64,000 nucleotides of DNA, from contig CAMUYQ010000004.1 in NCBI GenBank assembly GCA_947165025.1, forward strand, positions 62,001 to 126,000. The letters are read 5' to 3'. The position numbers and the translations under genes are program-made. Below, one piece after another: positions 45,338 to 55,395 of this stretch. This DNA comes from an uncultured Lachnospiraceae bacterium (GTDB lineage: Bacteria; Bacillota; Clostridia; Lachnospirales; Lachnospiraceae). Position 1 is the first letter of the stretch. Each line of letters begins with the position of its first letter. Under the pieces are notes generated by a model. That model was not told the DNA's origin. It did no database searches and was given only the letters and a program-made list of their open reading frames with translations.

Positions 45338-46496
45338 TTATATATTTGCCATAATCCTGACAGCCCTTGCGATATTTGTGCTTCCGTGGGCGCTCAGCTA
45401 CTTCTGGCCGTTCGTTGTCGGCGCGATCATCGCAGCGATTGCCAATCCGATGGTCCGATTTCTTGAGAAGAAGATGAAGATAAAGCGTAAGGCCGGAACG
45501 GTCGTTGTTATCGTCCTGACGCTCGCAGCGGTAGTTGCAGCATGCTACGGTATCATATATGTGCTCGTAACGCAGATAATCGGGTTCTTTACTAATGCTC
45601 CCGATATGTGGGTCAAGGTCGTATCGAGCATCCAGAATGTTTCGGCCGAGATGAGCCACCGTTTTGCACTTCTTCCGAAGGGCTCAAAGGATATATTCGC
45701 TTCTCTTGGAGAGAGCATTTACGAGTCTCTGTCCGGGATGGGCTCATCCATTGGTGAAAGTGCCGCAGAGGTTGCAAGTGACGGGGTTAAGAACGCCCCT
45801 CTCTTTATTATCGGGCTCATCATGTGCGTTCTGGCAAGTTATCTGTTTGTAGCCGAGCGCGAGCAGATAGGACAGTTCTTCGAAAAGGTCACCCCGGCAC
45901 ATATCAGGGAGCGTTTCCTCATAGTAACGGGAACGATGAAGTCCGCTGTGGGCGGTTACTTCAAGGCCCAGTTCAAGATAATGATATTTGTGTATATAGT
46001 GCTGTTCGTAGGATTTCTGATCCTCAGGATCAATTATGCGTTCCTGATCGCACTTCTCATCGCATTTCTTGATTTTCTGCCGTTCTTCGGCACGGGTGCC
46101 GCCATGTGGCCTTGGGCGCTGTATGCCATCATCCAGAAGGATTACAAGTTTGCGATCGGAATGATGGTAGTATGGGGACTGTCACAGCTTGTCCGCCAGC
46201 TTATACAGCCGAAGTTTGTCGGCGATTCGATCGGAATGCCTGCCATACCGACACTTATACTGCTCTATGTCGGATTTCGCGTCGGAAGTGCGTTTGGACT
46301 TATCGTTGCGGTACCGATCGGTATGATCGTCTACAATCTGTACAGAGCGGGCCTGTTCTCAAACTTCATATACAGCACGAGAATGCTGCTGCATGATTTT
46401 CGCAAGATGCGGATATTCACCCCCGAAGAGCTTCAGGCCGAGGGGATCGAGGAAACTGAGACAGGTGCCAAAGACAGCGAACAGGTGAAGAAATGA
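45300..46496 (+). CDS. AI-2E (YtvI/PerM-like) family transporter
   Basis: The 398-residue protein has about eight membrane helices, with the family pattern of two or three N-terminal helices, a long soluble loop (about 90-150) and a conserved C-terminal block with D-F-L-P-F-F-G-T-G and Q-L-I-Q-P-K-F-V-G-D-S-I-G. Family members have been linked to quorum-signal export or Na+/H+ exchange; the substrate here is unknown. The ATG at 45300 follows AGAGGA and lies inside ysxC, which supports coupling. The stop overlaps the next start by 4 bases. Confidence 0.85.
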   Translation: MKSSTKYLKILFNYIFAIILTALAIFVLPWALSYFWPFVVGAIIAAIANPMVRFLEKKMKIKRKAGTVVVIVLTLAAVVAACYGIIYVLVTQIIGFFTNAPDMWVKVVSSIQNVSAEMSHRFALLPKGSKDIFASLGESIYESLSGMGSSIGESAAEVASDGVKNAPLFIIGLIMCVLASYLFVAEREQIGQFFEKVTPAHIRERFLIVTGTMKSAVGGYFKAQFKIMIFVYIVLFVGFLILRINYAFLIALLIAFLDFLPFFGTGAAMWPWALYAIIQKDYKFAIGMMVVWGLSQLVRQLIQPKFVGDSIGMPAIPTLILLYVGFRVGSAFGLIVAVPIGMIVYNLYRAGLFSNFIYSTRMLLHDFRKMRIFTPEELQAEGIEETETGAKDSEQVKK

Positions 46497-47659
46497 TAGC
46501 ATTACTGTCAAAATTATTCATAAAGGATCATCAGAACACGAAAGACGCGAACGTCAGGCATGCATACGGCGTGCTCTGCGGCGCCTTTGGTGTTTTTTTG
46601 AATATCGTGCTTTTCGGCGTCAAGTTTGCGGCAGGCCTTATTTCGGGCTCTGTTGCCATAACGGCTGATGCGTTCAATAACTTAAGCGATGCGGGCTCGT
46701 CCATTGTGATGATGGTCGGGTTTAAGATGGCGGGCCAGAAGCCCGATCCGGAGCATCCGTTCGGGCACGGCAGGATCGAATACGTGACCGGGCTTGTTGT
46801 GTCCATGATCATCATAGTAATGGGCTTTGAACTGTTAAAATCATCGGTCGGGAAGATCATCCACCCCGAGATGCCGACTCTTACGCCGCTTGTTGCGGGG
46901 ATCCTCATATTCTCGATAATCGTGAAGCTTTACATGTATTATTACAATACGAAGACCGGTCAGATGATCGCATCGACTGCCATGAAGGCTACCGCGCTCG
47001 ATTCGTTCACGGATTCGATCTCAACGCTTATCGTTCTGGCCTGTTCTCTCATCGGGTACTACTTCGGAGTCACCGTTGACGGATGGTGCGGCCTGGCGGT
47101 ATCGCTGTTTGTCCTGTACGCGGGCATTTCATCGGCGAAGGACACGATAGATCCGCTCCTCGGAAGCAAGCCGTCGAAGGAGTACGTTGATGCGATAGAG
47201 AAGTTTGTAACGTCATATGACGATGTCATAGGCATTCATGACCTTGTCGTGCATGATTACGGCCCGGGAAGGGTCATGATATCGCTTCATGCCGAGGTTC
47301 CGGCCAACAGGGATATTACGGACGTTCATGATACGATCGATCTGATAGAACACCGTATAAACGAGAAGCTCGGATGCCAGTGCGTGATCCATATGGATCC
47401 TGTTGCCGTAAATGACGAGGCGACCGACAGGATGAAGCGCCTGGCGCAGCTTATAGCCAAGAGCGTGGATGAGAGGTTCACGATACATGATTTCCGCATG
47501 GTCAAGGGGCCTTCGCATACGAACCTGATATTCGATGTGGTCGCGCCGTTTGACTGTAAGCTCTCCGAGGAGGAGATCAAAAATACGATATGCGCCAAGG
47601 TTGAGAGCCTGCCGGGGAACCATTTCGCGGTCATCGACGTTGACAGGCCGTTCGTGTAA
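46493..47659 (+). CDS. cation diffusion facilitator family transporter
   Basis: CDF proteins export divalent metals (Zn, Mn, Fe, Co) for protons. The 388-residue protein has six helices with T-A-D-A-F-N-N-L-S-D near 55 and A-L-D-S-F-T-D near 170, the four-residue metal site on helices 2 and 5, and the H-P-F-G-H-G-R-I-E-Y loop. The cytosolic domain is longer than usual (about 290-388), perhaps a second ferredoxin-like unit. The metal cannot be named. Confidence 0.92.
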   Translation: MIALLSKLFIKDHQNTKDANVRHAYGVLCGAFGVFLNIVLFGVKFAAGLISGSVAITADAFNNLSDAGSSIVMMVGFKMAGQKPDPEHPFGHGRIEYVTGLVVSMIIIVMGFELLKSSVGKIIHPEMPTLTPLVAGILIFSIIVKLYMYYYNTKTGQMIASTAMKATALDSFTDSISTLIVLACSLIGYYFGVTVDGWCGLAVSLFVLYAGISSAKDTIDPLLGSKPSKEYVDAIEKFVTSYDDVIGIHDLVVHDYGPGRVMISLHAEVPANRDITDVHDTIDLIEHRINEKLGCQCVIHMDPVAVNDEATDRMKRLAQLIAKSVDERFTIHDFRMVKGPSHTNLIFDVVAPFDCKLSEEEIKNTICAKVESLPGNHFAVIDVDRPFV

Positions 47660-47666
47660 TTTTGGG

Positions 47667-47807
47667 AGAAGCGCAGGATATAACAATTTCCTCAAAAACG
47701 CGCTCTCGCTCCTGTTCAGGCGTAGCTGACGCTAGGCTCGAAAAAACCTCGCCAAGCGCAGACGCCTTCACAAGGTTTTTTCGGAAACAGTTATACCCTG
47801 CGCTTCT
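47667..47807 (+). repeat. hairpin repeat family A, copy 4
   Basis: Outer arms 47667-47684 and 47790-47807 pair over 18 bases with one mismatch. Inner pairs are GGCGT/ACGCC (47719-47723, 47762-47766) and CGCT/AGCG (47730-47733, 47755-47758). It begins 7 bases after the CDF stop and ends 27 bases before malQ. The core matches the copy at 10070. Confidence 0.88.
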
Positions 47808-47834
47808 GCAGAAGTATCAACAGAGAGGGATAGT

Positions 47835-49331
47835 ATGAAAAGTACGCGAAAGAGCGGGATCCTGATGCCGGTGGCATCACTTCCCGGAAAATACGGAATA
47901 GGAACTTTCGGAAAGGAAAGCTACGCCTTTGTTGATATGCTGAAGGAAGCCGGACAGAGTCTGTGGCAGATACTGCCGCTCGGACCGACGAGCTACGGCG
48001 ATTCGCCCTATCAGTCATTCTCGACGTTTGCGGGCAATCCGTACTTCATAGATCCGGATATCCTGATCGAAAAGGGTCTTCTGACAAAGAAGGAAGCTGA
48101 TTCTTTTGATTTCGGGAAAAAGGCTGATATTATCGACTACGGCAAGATATATAACAGCCGTTTCAAAATGCTGAAAAAGGCATACGGACGCTTTGATGCG
48201 GCTGCTGACAAAGGGTATGAGGCATTCTGCAGAAAGAACAGGTTCTGGCTTGAGGATTATGCGCTGTATATGGCGATCAAGAACTCCTTTGGCGGCGTCA
48301 GCTTCATCGAGTGGGACGAGAAAATAAGAAAATGCGATAAAATAACACTAGAAAAATATCGGGTGAAATTTAATAAAGAAATCGGCTTCTATAAATTTCT
48401 TCAGTACGAGTTTATGGCTCAGTGGCGGGCGCTCAAGAAATATGCAAACAATAACGGTATTAAGATAATAGGTGATATCCCTATCTATGTCGCGTTTGAC
48501 AGTGCCGACACGTGGGCAGCCCCCGAGCTCTTTCAGTTTGATGAGAAGGGATACCCGACAGCGGTTGCGGGATGCCCTCCGGATGGATTTTCGGCAACGG
48601 GCCAGCTGTGGGGAAACCCGCTGTATGACTGGGATTATCATAAGAAGACCGGGTTCAAATGGTGGATAAGGCGTATCAGTCATTGCTATGAACTCTATGA
48701 TATAGTAAGGATCGATCATTTCAGGGGATTTGATTCATACTATGCGATCTCGTACGGTGATCCGACCGCGAAGTTCGGAAAGTGGATGAAGGGTCCCGGA
48801 TATGATCTGTTCAAGGCTGTAAAGGAAAAGATCGGTGACAGGGAAATGATAGCGGAAGACCTCGGATTTCTGACGGATTCAGTGATCAGGCTCGTAAAAA
48901 GGAGCGGATACCCCGGAATGAAGGTTTTGCAGTTTGCATTTGATTCAAGGGCCGATTCCGACTATCTGCCTCACAACTACACTTCGAACACCGTTGTTTA
49001 TACCGGAACGCATGATAACGACACTACGGTCGGATGGTTTAAAAAGATGAAGACTGCCGACCGGAGGAAGGCGCTTTCTTATATAAACAAAAAGGAGTTT
49101 GCGTCAGATAAAGAACTGGCGTTATCATTCGTAAAGCTTGCAATGAGCACGGTTTCCGATCTGTGCATCATCCCGATGCAGGACTGGCTCGCCCTTGACG
49201 GAAGCGCCAGGATCAACCTGCCCTCGACCGTAGGCGGGAACTGGCAGTGGAGAATGAAGAGCGGTGCATTTACGAAGAAGCTTGCAAAAGATATCAAGGC
49301 GGTCACGAAACTGTACGCCAGATTAGGTTAA
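47835..49331 (+). CDS. malQ: 4-alpha-glucanotransferase
   Basis: This GH77 enzyme moves alpha-1,4-glucan segments between maltodextrins or glycogen chains. The 498-residue protein has P-L-G-P-T-S-Y-G-D-S-P-Y-Q near the N-terminus, the nucleophile region R-I-D-H-F-R-G-F, acid/base A-E-D-L-G, and T-G-T-H-D-N-D-T. Length is standard. GAGAGGGA precedes the ATG. No other starch or glycogen genes are in the window. Confidence 0.97.
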   Translation: MKSTRKSGILMPVASLPGKYGIGTFGKESYAFVDMLKEAGQSLWQILPLGPTSYGDSPYQSFSTFAGNPYFIDPDILIEKGLLTKKEADSFDFGKKADIIDYGKIYNSRFKMLKKAYGRFDAAADKGYEAFCRKNRFWLEDYALYMAIKNSFGGVSFIEWDEKIRKCDKITLEKYRVKFNKEIGFYKFLQYEFMAQWRALKKYANNNGIKIIGDIPIYVAFDSADTWAAPELFQFDEKGYPTAVAGCPPDGFSATGQLWGNPLYDWDYHKKTGFKWWIRRISHCYELYDIVRIDHFRGFDSYYAISYGDPTAKFGKWMKGPGYDLFKAVKEKIGDREMIAEDLGFLTDSVIRLVKRSGYPGMKVLQFAFDSRADSDYLPHNYTSNTVVYTGTHDNDTTVGWFKKMKTADRRKALSYINKKEFASDKELALSFVKLAMSTVSDLCIIPMQDWLALDGSARINLPSTVGGNWQWRMKSGAFTKKLAKDIKAVTKLYARLG

Positions 49332-49360
49332 CATAACATTGGAGCTGTAAGGAGAAAATG

Positions 49361-50311
49361 ATGTCAGCAGTCAAAGTATTTATAGACGGAAGCGAAGGAA
49401 CCACGGGACTTCGTATAAATGAGAGATTTGAGAAGAGGGATGATCTGGAGATCCTTCATATAGATCCCGAACTTCGAAAGGATCCGGCTGAGCGCAAAAA
49501 GCTTATCAATCTGTCGGATTATACGTTCCTGTGCCTGCCGGATGCGGCTTCACGCGAGGCTGTAAGCTTTGTTGAAAATCCCAATACGGTTGTTATTGAT
49601 GCATCAACGGCCCACAGAGTAGATCCCGCATGGGCATACGGACTGCCGGAGCTTTCCAAAGAGCACTTTGATAAGATCGCCACATCAAAGCGTATCGCGG
49701 TCCCCGGATGCTATGCATCGGGATTTATAATGATGGCTTATCCTCTTGTAAAAGAGGGCATTCTCGGTCCGGATTATCCGTTCACCGTTCCCGCGCTCTC
49801 AGGATATTCGGGTGCCGGCAAGAAGGCGATCGCAGTATACGAGGGTGATGAAAAGCCGGAAGATTTCAATGCACCGCGTGAATACGCACTTTCACAGATG
49901 CACAAGCATCTTCCCGAGATGAAGGTCATTACCGGACTTACAAAAGAGCCTGTGTTCATGCCGGTCGTTGATGATTATTACTGCGGGATGATCGTGAACG
50001 TTCCCATACATAAGGAACTCATGAAGAAAATCATGTCCCCCGAAGAGATAAGGGATATGTTTGCAGAATATTACAAAGGACAGACATTTATAAGAGTGCG
50101 TGAGTTTGGCGCCGAGGCTGATACTAACGGGTTCTTTGCCGCAAACCTTATGGCGGGCAAGGACTATGCAGAGATATTTGTTACGGGAAATGAAGACAGG
50201 ATCATCGTTTCCGCGATATTCGACAACCTCGGAAAGGGTGCAAGCGGCGCGGCGGTGGAGTGCCTTAACATCTCGATGGGAATCGATCCTGCGACAGGAT
50301 TAGTTGTGTAG
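49361..50311 (+). CDS. argC: N-acetyl-gamma-glutamyl-phosphate reductase, type 2
   Basis: ArgC reduces N-acetylglutamyl phosphate with NADPH in arginine synthesis. The 316-residue form beginning V-F-I-D-G-S-E-G-T-T-G-L is the short type-2 enzyme. The catalytic cysteine is in V-P-G-C-Y-A-S-G near residue 115. An adjacent ATG at 49358 is possible; AAGGAG at 49349-49354 favours 49361. The rest of the arginine genes lie 10 kb away, so argC is separate from argJ-argB. Its end overlaps the convergent CYTH gene by 12 bases. Confidence 0.96.
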   Translation: MSAVKVFIDGSEGTTGLRINERFEKRDDLEILHIDPELRKDPAERKKLINLSDYTFLCLPDAASREAVSFVENPNTVVIDASTAHRVDPAWAYGLPELSKEHFDKIATSKRIAVPGCYASGFIMMAYPLVKEGILGPDYPFTVPALSGYSGAGKKAIAVYEGDEKPEDFNAPREYALSQMHKHLPEMKVITGLTKEPVFMPVVDDYYCGMIVNVPIHKELMKKIMSPEEIRDMFAEYYKGQTFIRVREFGAEADTNGFFAANLMAGKDYAEIFVTGNEDRIIVSAIFDNLGKGASGAAVECLNISMGIDPATGLVV

Positions 50312-50761
50312 TGCCAGATAGGCGTTGCGGTACTCCCGGCGGTCGGTGACGTCCTCGTCAAACCAGTCCGGGGCAGTAAATTCGTTTGCTTCTTCAACGG
50401 TGGCAAACTCAACTTCAGCAATGATAAGCGGTTTAAAGGGCTCGGCGAAAACGTCGAGCTCTATTGTATGTGGCCCGCAGGGGATCAGATATCGTTTCTT
50501 CCTGATCACGTTGCCGGTTGCCTTTGAGGCGAGCGTCCCGTAGGCCTCCCTGGTCAGCGGAAGATTATACTCCTCGTGCGAAAGCGAGGTGTTTGTGCCG
50601 CCGACTCCCTTATATGTCATGTAATAGCGTTCATCCTCGCGGCGGACCCTGATCGTCGGCTCGCTCGTCAGATACGCCTGCTCTATCATATGAAAATCAT
50701 ATGACTCAAGATCTTTCGGCAGCTTTTTTACCGTAAATTTTCTTTCTATTTCCATTCCCAT
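50300..50761 (-). CDS. CYTH-domain protein (triphosphate tunnel metalloenzyme)
   Basis: The 153-residue protein starts M-G-M-E-I-E-R-K-F, the CYTH signature E-x-E-x-K, and continues with R-V-R-R-E-D, Y-M-T-Y-K-G, R-K-K-R-Y and E-L-D-V-F tunnel residues, ending I-I-A-E-V-E-F. Family members hydrolyse inorganic triphosphate or thiamine triphosphate. The frame is open upstream to 51190, but that stretch is unlike the family and antisense to the DJ-1 gene, so it is rejected; the start may also be the ATG at 50755. It is the second tunnel-fold protein in the window, after the VTC gene. Confidence 0.88.
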   Translation of the reverse strand: MGMEIERKFTVKKLPKDLESYDFHMIEQAYLTSEPTIRVRREDERYYMTYKGVGGTNTSLSHEEYNLPLTREAYGTLASKATGNVIRKKRYLIPCGPHTIELDVFAEPFKPLIIAEVEFATVEEANEFTAPDWFDEDVTDRREYRNAYLALHN

Positions 50762-50870
50762 GCCTACAATATACCATAAATTCATTTTAAACGTAACGAG
50801 GAAACAAAAATGATGAAGATGGCGGTAACGGCCTGAATATGATATGATGATCAGACAGGAGGGCTGAAAT

Positions 50871-51416
50871 ATGGTATATGTTTTTCTGGCTGACGGATTT
50901 GAGGAGATCGAGGCGCTGACGCCGGTAGATCTGTTAAGAAGAGCGGGGGTCGAGGTTATGACATCTTCGATATATCCCGACAGAAAGAGTGTAACCGGTG
51001 CACGCACTATCAGCGTGAATGCCGATATCACGATAGATGATGCCGCCGTAAAGGATGGCGATATAATTGTTCTTCCCGGGGGAATGCCCGGAACCGTCAA
51101 CCTTCTTGAGTGCGATAAGCTTATGAAGATGGTTGACGAACACAACGCAAAGGGTGGCAGGATCGCCGCTATATGCGCGGCTCCGGCCAAGATACTCGGT
51201 GCAAAGGGCCTTGTTTCGGGGAAAAAGGCTACATGTTATCCGGGACTTGAAGATCTGCTTCAGGGTGCGACACCGGTTACCGACAGTGTTGTAACCGACG
51301 GAAACATCACGACTTCAAGAGGACTCGGAACGGCAGTCGACTTTGCGTGTGAGCTCATAACGCTTCTGTGCGGAAGCGAAAAAGCGCGTGAGATCAGGAC
51401 TTCGGTAGTTGCCTGA
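50871..51416 (+). CDS. DJ-1/PfpI family protein
   Basis: The 181-residue flavodoxin-like protein has the nucleophile elbow A-I-C-A-A-P (Cys near 103), a conserved Glu in G-F-E-E-I-E-A near residue 14, and the L-P-G-G-M-P-G loop. DJ-1 members act in glyoxal detoxification or redox sensing; this one is closest in layout to bacterial YajL/ThiJ. AGGAGGG lies 8 bases before the ATG, and a terminator follows at 51490. Confidence 0.92.
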   Translation: MVYVFLADGFEEIEALTPVDLLRRAGVEVMTSSIYPDRKSVTGARTISVNADITIDDAAVKDGDIIVLPGGMPGTVNLLECDKLMKMVDEHNAKGGRIAAICAAPAKILGAKGLVSGKKATCYPGLEDLLQGATPVTDSVVTDGNITTSRGLGTAVDFACELITLLCGSEKAREIRTSVVA

Positions 51417-51489
51417 GAACTTTCCGCTTGTGAATAATTACAGAAATTTGCAATCCCTGTTTGTTCAAATTTCAGATATTGATTCTCAA

Positions 51490-51525
51490 AATCCTGTGTG
51501 ATAATATCCGTCATACAGGATTTTT
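51490..51525 (+). terminator. intrinsic terminator before the T7SS-like locus
   Basis: AATCCTGT (51490-51497) pairs with ACAGGATT (51515-51522), followed by TTTTTCT. It separates the DJ-1 transcript from the secretion locus, which starts 80 bases on. Confidence 0.7.
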
Positions 51526-51601
51526 CTGTTTCACGTCATTTTGCTTTGGACGCATCGCAAATGATCCCAATTTCTTAAAAGCATAAAAAAGAGAGAAAGC
51601 C

Positions 51602-54600
51602 ATGGGCGTATTTTACGTTGAAGGCGACATGCCGCTATTTGTCATCGGGCGTGACCCGGCATGTGACCTTGTTCTTGCCGGCTCGTTTGTTTCCCGAAAG
51701 CATCTGGTACTTCGCAGGATAAGGCCGGATGTTGCGGCAGTTGAAGTTCTCGGGACAAACGGGGCCGTTATAGACAAAAAACAGGTAAATAAAGGATATA
51801 AAGGCTATGTGGGCTTTGGAGACAGCATTGTTATCGGAGATCAGAGGATAGTGTGGATCGGAAGCCTGAAAAGCCGGGGGTGCGATTTTATAAGAGGGCT
51901 TGCAAGGCCGAAGCTTGCGGATATATCACCGGTAGAGATAGAAGGTCCGCCGCCGAGGAAAGTGCCTGAAAAACCTTCAGTCATGACAGCCGCAGGGCCG
52001 GCACTGACAATGGCGATCCCGATACTGCTCGGTGTGGGAAGGAGCGTAGCCATACTTTCATCGGTGTTTGCGGCTCTCTGGGCGGTGATCAACGTCCTGT
52101 CAAGAGTCAGGAAGCAGAAGACGGAGGAGATCCGGCGGCAAAGGACATACACAGCCTATCTGGAAGAATGCGAAGAGGCGATAAGAGAGCGACTCAAAAA
52201 TATCATACGGTCGATGAACCGCATATATCCGCAGGTTTCCGATATGTTAAAGGAAGGTGCGGATCCCGGTATCATATGGAATGATGAGCCCGATGATGAT
52301 AAAGGCATCAGGCTCAGGATCGGGTGCGGAACATGTGACAGCCCTCTTGAGATCGCGGTCCCGAAAGAGAGATTTGCCGTTATCGATGATTCGCTGAAGC
52401 TTCTTCCCGGGAAACTGAAGGAAAAATATAAAACGATCCCGTCTTCTCCGTATCTTTTGACACTTCCCGGCAGATCTGTCAGCACATTTATCTTAAGCGA
52501 ACCCAAAGACTACGAAATGCTCTCGGCCTTCATACTTCAGGCTGCAGGAAGGTATTCTCCGGATATTCTCAGGATAGTGATAAATGTAAATACTGCCATC
52601 ATGCGGTCGCTTTCGTGGGCGCAGTACCTTCCGCATTGTTGCCGGGGGGAGGAAAATGATTGCAGTGAGGATAAAAAAACACTTGTGATCACCGACAGCA
52701 AAGCATACGCGTATTCAAGCATTGGTGGCGGTTCGATCGCAGTTCTGATAAGAGAGAGCGGGGAAGATGTACCTGCCGGAGTCGGGGAGGTGATCAACCG
52801 GAAAAAGAGGGGCATTATCATTGACAGGATCCCGGAAAAACTGTGCAGATCATTTGCAGCGCAGCTGTCGGCGATGAGTTCCTCAGATGGAAATACAGCG
52901 GCGATCCCGAAGAGCGTCTCTCTGGGAGAACTTCTCAGCGACAGGACAGCCTCACTTACCGGGGAAAAGCTTACCCGGATCATAGCAAAAAACTACGAAA
53001 AGTTCGATGTAACCGTATCTATCGGTGCGCCTATAGGCAGATCGTCGCAGGGGAAGGTTACCGTTCTTGATATCCATGAGAAGGCTTCGGGACCGCACGG
53101 GCTGATCGCGGGAACAACGGGAAGCGGCAAGAGCGAGCTTCTGACAACAGTGATATTGTCGTATGCCGCAAGGTTTCCGCCGGATAAGCTGTCATTCTTC
53201 CTTATCGACTATAAGGGAGGAGGTATGTCAAATCTGTTCTCTGATCTTCCGCACCTTGCCGGTGCCGTCTCCAACCTGTCCGCCGCTGAGTCCCGAAGGG
53301 CGATGATCGCGCTTCGAAGCGAAAATCTTAAGAGACAGCGTATCTTTGCAGAGTGCGGGGTCAACAATATCAATGATTACACAAGGCTGTATGATGCAGG
53401 AAAGGTTATCCGGGCCCTGCCGCATGTTGTCATCATAGTTGATGAGTTCGCGGAGCTTCGCCGTGAAGAGCCGGAGTTTATGGACAGTCTTATAAGCGTA
53501 TCACAGACCGGAAGGAGTCTGGGGATGCATCTGATACTGGCGACTCAGAAGCCCGCCGGGGTGATAGATGACAGGATACGCGGCAATTCCAGGTTCAGGA
53601 TAGCGCTCAGGCTTGTCGACGCAGCCGATTCGGCCGACATGATAGGTACAAAGGATGCGGCGGAAATAAGAGAATGCGGGCGTGCCATACTTCAGGCCGG
53701 TAACAATGAGATATACGAGGAGTTCATGAGTGCGTATGCAATGGCGAAGGTTAACAGTGCCCGGGGAAGTATCCTGATATTTGAAGATGTGCTCTTCGAG
53801 AAGGAGATAGGATTAAATAACACCCCTGAAACATTCGCTGACGGATCGGAGAAGACATGGTACGATCTGACGATGGAGGCGGTAAGAGATGCATGTAGCG
53901 CCCGGAAAGTGCAAAGATGCGAGCCGCTATGGCTGCCGCCGCTGCCGGAGGAGATAAGAGATGATGAAGCATTTGCGCTGTTTGACGATCCGTACATGCA
54001 AAGATACGAAAAGGTCGTGTACGACCCCGAAAAAACAGGCCATATGCTCGTTATCGGAAGGAGCGGCTCGGGAAAGAGCACACTGCTGATGACCGTTCTC
54101 CAAAGGATTACACAGGAATGCGCCGTATATATAGCGGATCCGGGAGGAGGAAGGCTTAGGGAACTGTCCGGACAGCCGTTTTGTGGGGGTTACGTTTCGG
54201 ATGATGCCGAAAATACCGAGAGGATGCTCATGTTTGTAAATGATGAGCTGAATCATCGCAGAAAGCGCTCAGCAGGGCACTCTCCGCCGTGGGTCCTTGT
54301 CCTTGACGATCTTGACGAGATCAGGAAGGCATGTGATACAGAGGCATCGGAGTGGATTTCCAACATTCTCGCATTTGGTGCAAAAGAAGGTGTCTTTGTT
54401 TTGGCGTCGTCAAGGACGATGGGGACAGGGCTTGCGGCGCATTTTGACACGATCCTGTTTCTGGGGGAAAACGACCCGTTTAACGTATCGGCTGCCTTGA
54501 AGGTTGCGGCAAGGGATGTACCGAAGATCCGGGACGACCCCGGGAGAGGTATTGGCCTGCTGGATGGCAGGGTACTTGAATTTCAGACTGTTAACGGAAA

Positions 54601-55351
54601 ATGCAGAATGGCAAAAAGTTCCCGGGCAGAGTACCCGGCGGGTCCGGAAATACAGCGATATCCTTATGTTCCCGCTGAGCCTTCATTTGATGACCTGATA
54701 AAGAGGGCCGTCATTGAGAACCCTCCGGATCGGAGTTCGTCCGGCGTGATGATGGATATCCCTGTCGGATTTGAACGGAAGAGTGGAAGGATATATTTGC
54801 TCCCGACAGGCTCGGTAAACTGTATCCTTGTCTGCGGCAGGCCATACACCGGAAAGCATACGTTCCTGTCGCAGATCCCGCGAATATGCGAAATGTACGG
54901 TGTCGGCTGTATAAAAGCTTCTTCATATGCAGATCTTCTTACTTTAGCCGATGACACCATCTCCCGGAAAATAGTCATAATCGAGAGCATTTCAAAGATC
55001 ATGGAACAATTCTACGAGTCAGATCATGACCGGCAGACCGAAACGAAGCTGGCATCCTTTTTTGAAAATCCGGCAGGCCATTTTGAAAAATTAAATAACA
55101 GTCCTGTACTGATCGGGATAATGGACAACGGATCGAGAACTAAATTTTCCGGACGGAAGATAATGGACTCGATCATGACAAGACCATACGGGATAAATTT
55201 CGGAGGTCACCTTGACGAAAACCGGATCCTGGATTTTACATATCTGCCGTTTTCAATAATGCAGAGAGAACAGAAATGTCACAATGCAACAATTCTGAAA
55301 TTCGACGAAAATCACTATTTCGGACCGGTAATCTTCCCTTCGGCAAAATAA
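51602..55351 (+). CDS. essC: FHA-containing FtsK/SpoIIIE ATPase, EssC-like T7SS motor
   Basis: EssC drives WXG100 protein export. The 1249-residue protein begins with an FHA domain (about 1-90: G-R-D-P-A-C-D-L, S-R-K-H) and has two hydrophobic segments (about 138-170). Three ATPase domains follow: the first with G-T-T-G-S-G-K-S (Lys510), D-Y-K-G-G-G-M and I-I-V-D-E-F; the second with G-R-S-G-S-G-K-S (Lys825); the third with only G-R-P-Y-T-G-K-H (Lys1085), a broken P-loop. It has one N-terminal FHA and is shorter than typical 1480-residue EssC. It heads a locus with YukD and four WXG100 genes. Confidence 0.93.
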   Translation: MGVFYVEGDMPLFVIGRDPACDLVLAGSFVSRKHLVLRRIRPDVAAVEVLGTNGAVIDKKQVNKGYKGYVGFGDSIVIGDQRIVWIGSLKSRGCDFIRGLARPKLADISPVEIEGPPPRKVPEKPSVMTAAGPALTMAIPILLGVGRSVAILSSVFAALWAVINVLSRVRKQKTEEIRRQRTYTAYLEECEEAIRERLKNIIRSMNRIYPQVSDMLKEGADPGIIWNDEPDDDKGIRLRIGCGTCDSPLEIAVPKERFAVIDDSLKLLPGKLKEKYKTIPSSPYLLTLPGRSVSTFILSEPKDYEMLSAFILQAAGRYSPDILRIVINVNTAIMRSLSWAQYLPHCCRGEENDCSEDKKTLVITDSKAYAYSSIGGGSIAVLIRESGEDVPAGVGEVINRKKRGIIIDRIPEKLCRSFAAQLSAMSSSDGNTAAIPKSVSLGELLSDRTASLTGEKLTRIIAKNYEKFDVTVSIGAPIGRSSQGKVTVLDIHEKASGPHGLIAGTTGSGKSELLTTVILSYAARFPPDKLSFFLIDYKGGGMSNLFSDLPHLAGAVSNLSAAESRRAMIALRSENLKRQRIFAECGVNNINDYTRLYDAGKVIRALPHVVIIVDEFAELRREEPEFMDSLISVSQTGRSLGMHLILATQKPAGVIDDRIRGNSRFRIALRLVDAADSADMIGTKDAAEIRECGRAILQAGNNEIYEEFMSAYAMAKVNSARGSILIFEDVLFEKEIGLNNTPETFADGSEKTWYDLTMEAVRDACSARKVQRCEPLWLPPLPEEIRDDEAFALFDDPYMQRYEKVVYDPEKTGHMLVIGRSGSGKSTLLMTVLQRITQECAVYIADPGGGRLRELSGQPFCGGYVSDDAENTERMLMFVNDELNHRRKRSAGHSPPWVLVLDDLDEIRKACDTEASEWISNILAFGAKEGVFVLASSRTMGTGLAAHFDTILFLGENDPFNVSAALKVAARDVPKIRDDPGRGIGLLDGRVLEFQTVNGKCRMAKSSRAEYPAGPEIQRYPYVPAEPSFDDLIKRAVIENPPDRSSSGVMMDIPVGFERKSGRIYLLPTGSVNCILVCGRPYTGKHTFLSQIPRICEMYGVGCIKASSYADLLTLADDTISRKIVIIESISKIMEQFYESDHDRQTETKLASFFENPAGHFEKLNNSPVLIGIMDNGSRTKFSGRKIMDSIMTRPYGINFGGHLDENRILDFTYLPFSIMQREQKCHNATILKFDENHYFGPVIFPSAK

Positions 55352-55395
55352 TGTGGATAACTCGCAAAGCCTTATAAACAGGAGTTTAGTAACAG

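Noticed and set aside
50762-51190. N-terminal extension of the CYTH gene on the - strand
   Set aside because: The frame is open, but it is antisense to the DJ-1 gene and its residues do not match the family; CYTH proteins start at M-E-I-E-R-K.
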